A stretch of DNA of 27,185 bases from Bacillota bacterium. Lineage in GTDB: Bacteria; Bacillota; Clostridia; Lachnospirales; Lachnospiraceae. The stretch spans positions 1 through 27,185 of the forward strand of contig JAEWHR010000018.1 in NCBI GenBank assembly GCA_023387655.1, in the 5' to 3' direction. The notes below the pieces were generated by a model. The model was not told where the DNA came from. It was given only the letters and a program-made list of their open reading frames with translations, and searched no databases. Every line of letters starts with the position of its first letter. The first letter of the stretch is position 1. The position numbers were made by a program, and so were the translations under genes. Below are positions 23,730-27,185 of this stretch, piece by piece.

Positions 23730-24353
23730 CTATCTCACGATAGCAAGGTTATCTTTTATCTCTACTCTTCCATTTGCAATTGCATCGATAGCTTGAGGAA
23801 GAATGATCCACTCTGCTTCCTCCATCACACGTTTTTGTAGACTTTCCGGTGTGTCAAAAGGATTTACATCAACAGCCTTTTGTAAAAGAATTGGTCCAGA
23901 ATCCGTTCCTTCATCTACAAAATGAACAGTTGCTCCCGTTATTTTACATCCTCGCTCAAGCACAGCCTCATGAACACGAAGACCATAGAAACCATCACCA
24001 CAGAAAGAAGGAATTAAAGAAGGATGGACATTAATAATTTGGTTTGGATATTTTTCCACTAGTTTCTTTGGCAAGATTACTAAAAATCCAGCCAATACAA
24101 TTAAGTCTGGACGATAACCTTCGATAGTTTGTAGAAGCGCTTCATGAAACTCTTCTCTTGTCTCAAAATCTTTTGGAGACACACTACAAGCATCAATGCC
24201 ATAATTTCTTGCTCTTGTTAAAGCATAAGCATCTTTTTTATTGCTTATCACGGATACAATCTCTGCATTTTTAATGCGCCCAATTCGGATACTATCGATA
24301 ATAGCTTGAAGATTAGTACCACCACCGGATACTAGAACCACAATCCTTAACAT
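23730..24353 (-). CDS. purN: Phosphoribosylglycinamide formyltransferase PurN
   Basis: 207 residues, normal for the folate-dependent enzyme that formylates GAR to FGAR with 10-formyl-tetrahydrofolate (step 3). Visible: LVSGGGTNLQAIIDSI at the N-terminus for phosphate binding, the catalytic INVHPSLIPSF (Asn and His) and the family stretch GATVHFVDEGTDSGPIL with the catalytic Asp. The start overlaps the end of purM by 7 nt, with AAAGGA about 8 nt before it, implying translational coupling. Confidence 0.96.
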   Translation of the reverse strand: MLRIVVLVSGGGTNLQAIIDSIRIGRIKNAEIVSVISNKKDAYALTRARNYGIDACSVSPKDFETREEFHEALLQTIEGYRPDLIVLAGFLVILPKKLVEKYPNQIINVHPSLIPSFCGDGFYGLRVHEAVLERGCKITGATVHFVDEGTDSGPILLQKAVDVNPFDTPESLQKRVMEEAEWIILPQAIDAIANGRVEIKDNLAIVR

Positions 24354-25372
24354 AGGCAGATTCCTTTCTCTCCATCCCTAATCTCTCCAACAATATAAGC
24401 GGCCTCTCCTGTCGCATTAATTAAGTTTACCGCTTTCTCTGCATCCGCTTTATCAACAGCAACCATCATACCAATTCCCATATTATAGGTATTATACATC
24501 ACATGTTCCTCAATACTTCCATCCTTTTGTAACATCTTAAAGATTGGTGGAATCACATAAGAGTCTTTTTTTACAACAGCAGTAACACCCTCACGTAGCA
24601 TTCTTGGAATATTCTCATAGAACCCTCCACCAGTGATGTGAGAACAAGCTTTTACTTCCACATTGCCAGTCTTTAAACTATTTAGTGCTTTTACATAGAT
24701 TTTAGTTGGAGCAAGAAGCACTTCGCCAAGTGTACTTGAAAGACTTTCATAATACGTAGTAAGTACTTCCCTCTTCATATTAAAAACTTTACGTACCAAA
24801 GAATATCCATTGCTATGAATTCCAGAAGATGCAATACCAATTAAAACATCTCCGTGCTTTAAGTTCTCTCCTGTAATTAATTTCTTCCTATCCACAATAC
24901 CAACTGCAAATCCTGCAAGATCATACTCATCTACTGGATAAAATCCTGGCATTTCAGCTGTTTCCCCACCAATTAACGCGGCACCTGATTGTTTACAGCC
25001 TTCTGCAACACCACTAACAATTGTTGCAATCTTTTCAGGCTCATTCTTTCCACAAGCAATATAGTCTAGGAAAAATAATGGTTCTCCACCAGCACAAGCA
25101 ATATCATTCACACACATAGCAACACAATCGATTCCTATGGTATCATGCTTATCTAAAATAAATGCAAGTTTTAATTTTGTTCCAACACCATCCGTACCAG
25201 ATACTAGAGTAGGTTCCTCCATGTCTTTAAAGGAGGCTAATGAAAATGCACCCGAGAAACCACCAATTCCCGTCAACACCTCGCTTCTCATCGTTCCCTG
25301 AATATGTTTCTTCATCAGTTCTACAGCCTTATAACCTGCTTCAATGTCTACTCCTGCTTTCTTGTAATCCAT
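24347..25372 (-). CDS. purM: Phosphoribosylformylglycinamidine cyclo-ligase PurM
   Basis: 341 residues, normal for AIR synthetase, which closes FGAM to AIR with ATP (step 5). Signatures include MDYKKAGVDIEAG at the N-terminus, TLVSGTDGVGTKLKLA, DCVAMCVNDIACAGGEPLFFLDY, GGETAEMPGFY and HITGGGFYENIPRML. AGGAGGGTATCC precedes the ATG. It is first of the purM-purN-purD set and diverges from padR. No purine riboswitch was recognised in the leader. Confidence 0.97.
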   Translation of the reverse strand: MDYKKAGVDIEAGYKAVELMKKHIQGTMRSEVLTGIGGFSGAFSLASFKDMEEPTLVSGTDGVGTKLKLAFILDKHDTIGIDCVAMCVNDIACAGGEPLFFLDYIACGKNEPEKIATIVSGVAEGCKQSGAALIGGETAEMPGFYPVDEYDLAGFAVGIVDRKKLITGENLKHGDVLIGIASSGIHSNGYSLVRKVFNMKREVLTTYYESLSSTLGEVLLAPTKIYVKALNSLKTGNVEVKACSHITGGGFYENIPRMLREGVTAVVKKDSYVIPPIFKMLQKDGSIEEHVMYNTYNMGIGMMVAVDKADAEKAVNLINATGEAAYIVGEIRDGEKGICLC

Positions 25373-25704
25373 GGATACCCTCCTGAAAATGTATTTTGGA
25401 ATCGGCTTATTATATTGATGTACTTATTCCATATTCCGACTCATTTTGTTTGTTTCTAACCTTCTTTTAGTTCTTTATTTACATACTCTATGATTGATCT
25501 ATCATGTCATTCTTTCTAATTTTTACTACCTATTTATGAGTACCATTCTACCATATGTTCTAACCTTTGTCGTTATTTTTCCATTCTCAATTTCTTATCT
25601 CATTTATTATTCTGACTTATAAACCTATAAGCTACGTTATATGATTAGTCTCTTGTCTTTCCATTTAAAAAATAAATTACTATCAATATTAATATATTGT
25701 GTTA
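25373..25704. other. Divergent purM/padR intergenic region
   Basis: About 330 nt, very AT-rich, without a credible coding frame. Only a weak promoter candidate for purM (ACGACA, 17 nt, TAGAAT on the minus strand, near 25550-25580) could be found. No riboswitch-like fold or PurR box was recognised. Confidence 0.35.
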
Positions 25705-25734
25705 TTGACAATACTGTATGTCGTACAGTATAAT
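25705..25734 (+). promoter_or_regulatory. padR promoter with a palindromic operator in its spacer
   Basis: TTGACA (25705-25710) and TATAAT (25729-25734) are separated by 18 nt. The spacer is almost filled by a perfect inverted repeat, ATACTGTA-TGTCG-TACAGTAT (25711-25731). PadR repressors typically bind such dyads in their own promoter, so autorepression is likely. Confidence 0.85.
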
Positions 25735-25753
25735 GAATCCAGGAGGTGGAAAT

Positions 25754-26095
25754 ATGGGTGACGAAAAAGACTTAGTTTCTGGCTTGATACTAGAATTACG
25801 AAGAGGTACCTTAATTCTCAGTGTGTTAAGCCTATTAAATAATCCAAGATACGGTTATTCCTTGGTGCAAGCTTTAGAAGAAAAGGGCGTATCCATAGAT
25901 CCCAATACATTATATCCGTTGCTAAGAAGATTGGAGAAACAAGGTTTATTACAAAGTGAATGGGAAATGGGCGAATCCAAGCCACGTAAGTACTATCATA
26001 GAACTAGCTTCGGTAATACCGTTTTTCAACAGTTAAAAGAACAATGGCTTATTATGTCTGAGAATCTAAATCAATTATTAAAGGAGGACTCTTGA
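25754..26095 (+). CDS. PadR-family transcriptional regulator
   Basis: 113 residues from ATG 25754, with AGGAGGT 6-7 nt upstream. The longer frame from 25718 begins inside the promoter. Winged-helix PadR signature: LRRGTLILSVLSLLNNPRYGYSL, then IDPNTLYPLLRRLEKQGLLQSEW and the wing RKYYHRTSFG, with a short C-terminal helix for dimerisation (PadR-s2 size). The next gene starts on the A of its TGA stop and encodes a HAAS-domain membrane protein, the usual PadR-HAAS pairing. Signals sensed are unknown. Confidence 0.95.
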   Translation: MGDEKDLVSGLILELRRGTLILSVLSLLNNPRYGYSLVQALEEKGVSIDPNTLYPLLRRLEKQGLLQSEWEMGESKPRKYYHRTSFGNTVFQQLKEQWLIMSENLNQLLKEDS

Positions 26096-27153
26096 TGGAA
26101 CCACATGAATATGATTTCATGAATCGATATATTTATCAAGTAATCTCACAACTGCCAAGAGATCAACGAGCAGAAGTAAAGATGGAGCTAGAAGAATTGA
26201 TTAGCGATATGTACGATGCTCGTAAAGATGATGTTACTATTGAGGAAATTTTACTTGAACTAGGAGACCCAATAGAGTTTGCAAAACGTTACCTGGATGA
26301 AAGTAAATATCTAATTAGCCCAGAATACTACGACGATTATTGTTGGCTTGTAAAGATTGTTCTAGCAGCTATAGTGTTATCCGCATTCGTTTCTTTTATT
26401 GTTCAGTTCCTATTAAGTGAGCGCAGTTTATTGTCTAGTTTTATTGATTTCGTGAGTACTTTGTTTATTGGAGGCATTAGTGGATTTGGAATAATCACTC
26501 TCATTTTTGCATTTCTACAACACCAGCATATAAAAGTGGAGTTTTATAAAAAGTGGAAGATTGAGCAACTGCTAAGTAAGGGTGAAAGTTTTGATATGCG
26601 AACCTGGAAACCAAGCTATCTCCCTCAAATACCCAATAAAAAAGCTCTTATTAACAGAGGTGACAGCATAGCGGGTATTATCTTCACGGTTATTTTTGCT
26701 ATTATCATTATCATGCTACCATCCATTGAACGCTTCGGTATTATGACTAGAAACGGTGTAAAGGTAGTATCTCCAATTAATTTAGAGGTTTGGAATATCA
26801 TTCTTCCCATCCTATTGATAAGTTTTGTTATTGGGTTAGCTTATGAAATCGTAAAACTAATAACAGGTAGATATAACTTACGAGTTATGATCGTGTGTAT
26901 TATTACTGGAATATTTCAAATTGTCATATCTTTTGTCCTTTTGAAAAAGATACCGTTCTTTAATCCTGATTTTGTAACTATTCTAAATACAGAAATAGGC
27001 ATGGAATTGAATTCAAAGTTTGATTTCATCTCTTGGTGGAATACGGATCATTTTATTAACTTCCTTCTTTTCTTTATTATTATGATTGAAATAATAGAGG
27101 TCGGGGTAACAATCTATAAAACTTTAAAATATGGGCTAACTTCAAGAGAATAA
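26095..27153 (+). CDS. HAAS (DUF1700-like) domain membrane protein
   Basis: 352 residues from ATG 26095, which overlaps the padR stop by one base; AAGGAGG lies about 8 nt upstream. The N-terminal about 80 residues (NRYIYQVISQLPRDQRAEVKMELEELISDM, then IEEILLELGDPIEFAKRYL) are the HAAS helical domain, found in membrane proteins encoded beside PadR regulators. The rest has about six hydrophobic segments (about 84-108, 116-145, 198-215, 232-258, 264-285, 322-345), indicating a polytopic membrane protein. A regulatory link to PadR is expected; the effector function is unknown. Confidence 0.85.
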   Translation: MEPHEYDFMNRYIYQVISQLPRDQRAEVKMELEELISDMYDARKDDVTIEEILLELGDPIEFAKRYLDESKYLISPEYYDDYCWLVKIVLAAIVLSAFVSFIVQFLLSERSLLSSFIDFVSTLFIGGISGFGIITLIFAFLQHQHIKVEFYKKWKIEQLLSKGESFDMRTWKPSYLPQIPNKKALINRGDSIAGIIFTVIFAIIIIMLPSIERFGIMTRNGVKVVSPINLEVWNIILPILLISFVIGLAYEIVKLITGRYNLRVMIVCIITGIFQIVISFVLLKKIPFFNPDFVTILNTEIGMELNSKFDFISWWNTDHFINFLLFFIIMIEIIEVGVTIYKTLKYGLTSRE

Positions 27154-27185
27154 AAAAACGTCTGATACCAAAAAGGGTATAAACA

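Noticed and set aside
25373..25704. Purine riboswitch or PurR box for purM
   Set aside because: No recognisable conserved loops or PurR-box pairs were seen in this AT-rich stretch.

Overview
The window is AT-rich, low-GC Gram-positive DNA, most likely from a Lachnospiraceae or cluster XIVa clostridium (a Lachnoclostridium/Clostridium phytofermentans-like genome would fit; this is inferred from gene content and style). Supporting signs are strong AGGAGG ribosome sites, the McsA-McsB-ClpC arginine-phosphorylation/unfoldase set, SH3b and cadherin-like surface proteins, and a PadR/HAAS pair. Most genes lie on the minus strand. Only the TAXI binding protein and the PadR pair lie on plus. No rRNA, tRNA, CRISPR array or insertion sequence was seen.

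Layout. 1-1349 (-): end-truncated COG2509-type FAD oxidoreductase with its own consensus promoter. 1629-3371 (-): Cache-type chemoreceptor, divergent from a TAXI-type binding lipoprotein (3667-4656, +). 4655-4899: 27-bp tandem repeats and a possible two-way terminator. 4900-8701 (-): a three-gene operon of a membrane-anchored PQQ-type beta-propeller, a binding protein whose two lobes appear in swapped order, and a divergent ABC permease with a degenerate EAA loop and a repetitive acidic tail. It has no ATPase in the window and sits behind a roughly 260-nt leader full of hairpins. 9106-16313 (-): small coiled-coil protein, radA, a small beta-rich protein, clpC, mcsB, mcsA and a YtrA-like GntR regulator, the last occupying the place usually held by ctsR. 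16441-21792 (-): a cohesin-like/cadherin-like membrane-anchored protein and a 1274-residue SH3b-rich glucosaminidase, a likely cell-wall pair. 22327-25372 (-): purM-purN-purD with no purH. 25754-27153 (+): padR and a HAAS-domain membrane protein.

Two themes stand out. First, the 4900-8998 operon looks like an uncharacterised envelope module: standard transport parts have been rearranged or have lost coupling signatures, and they are tied to an extracytoplasmic propeller. Second, at least five start codons (8701, about 9546, 15831, 21792, 23604) are preceded on the same strand by a two-hairpin element, a short TGCG/CGCA hairpin next to the ribosome site and a longer AT-rich inverted repeat upstream. 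Two of these (before mcsA and purD) are both 67 bp long and clearly homologous, and two others (before the propeller gene and before the coiled-coil gene) are homologous to each other. This suggests a family of intergenic repeats or RNA elements.

For several genes the longest reading frame is not the best start. The ribosome site moves it inward for the TAXI protein, the coiled-coil protein, the 137-residue beta protein, clpC, the GntR regulator, the cohesin-like protein, the glucosaminidase, padR and the HAAS protein. All functional assignments come from reading motifs by eye, without database searches.
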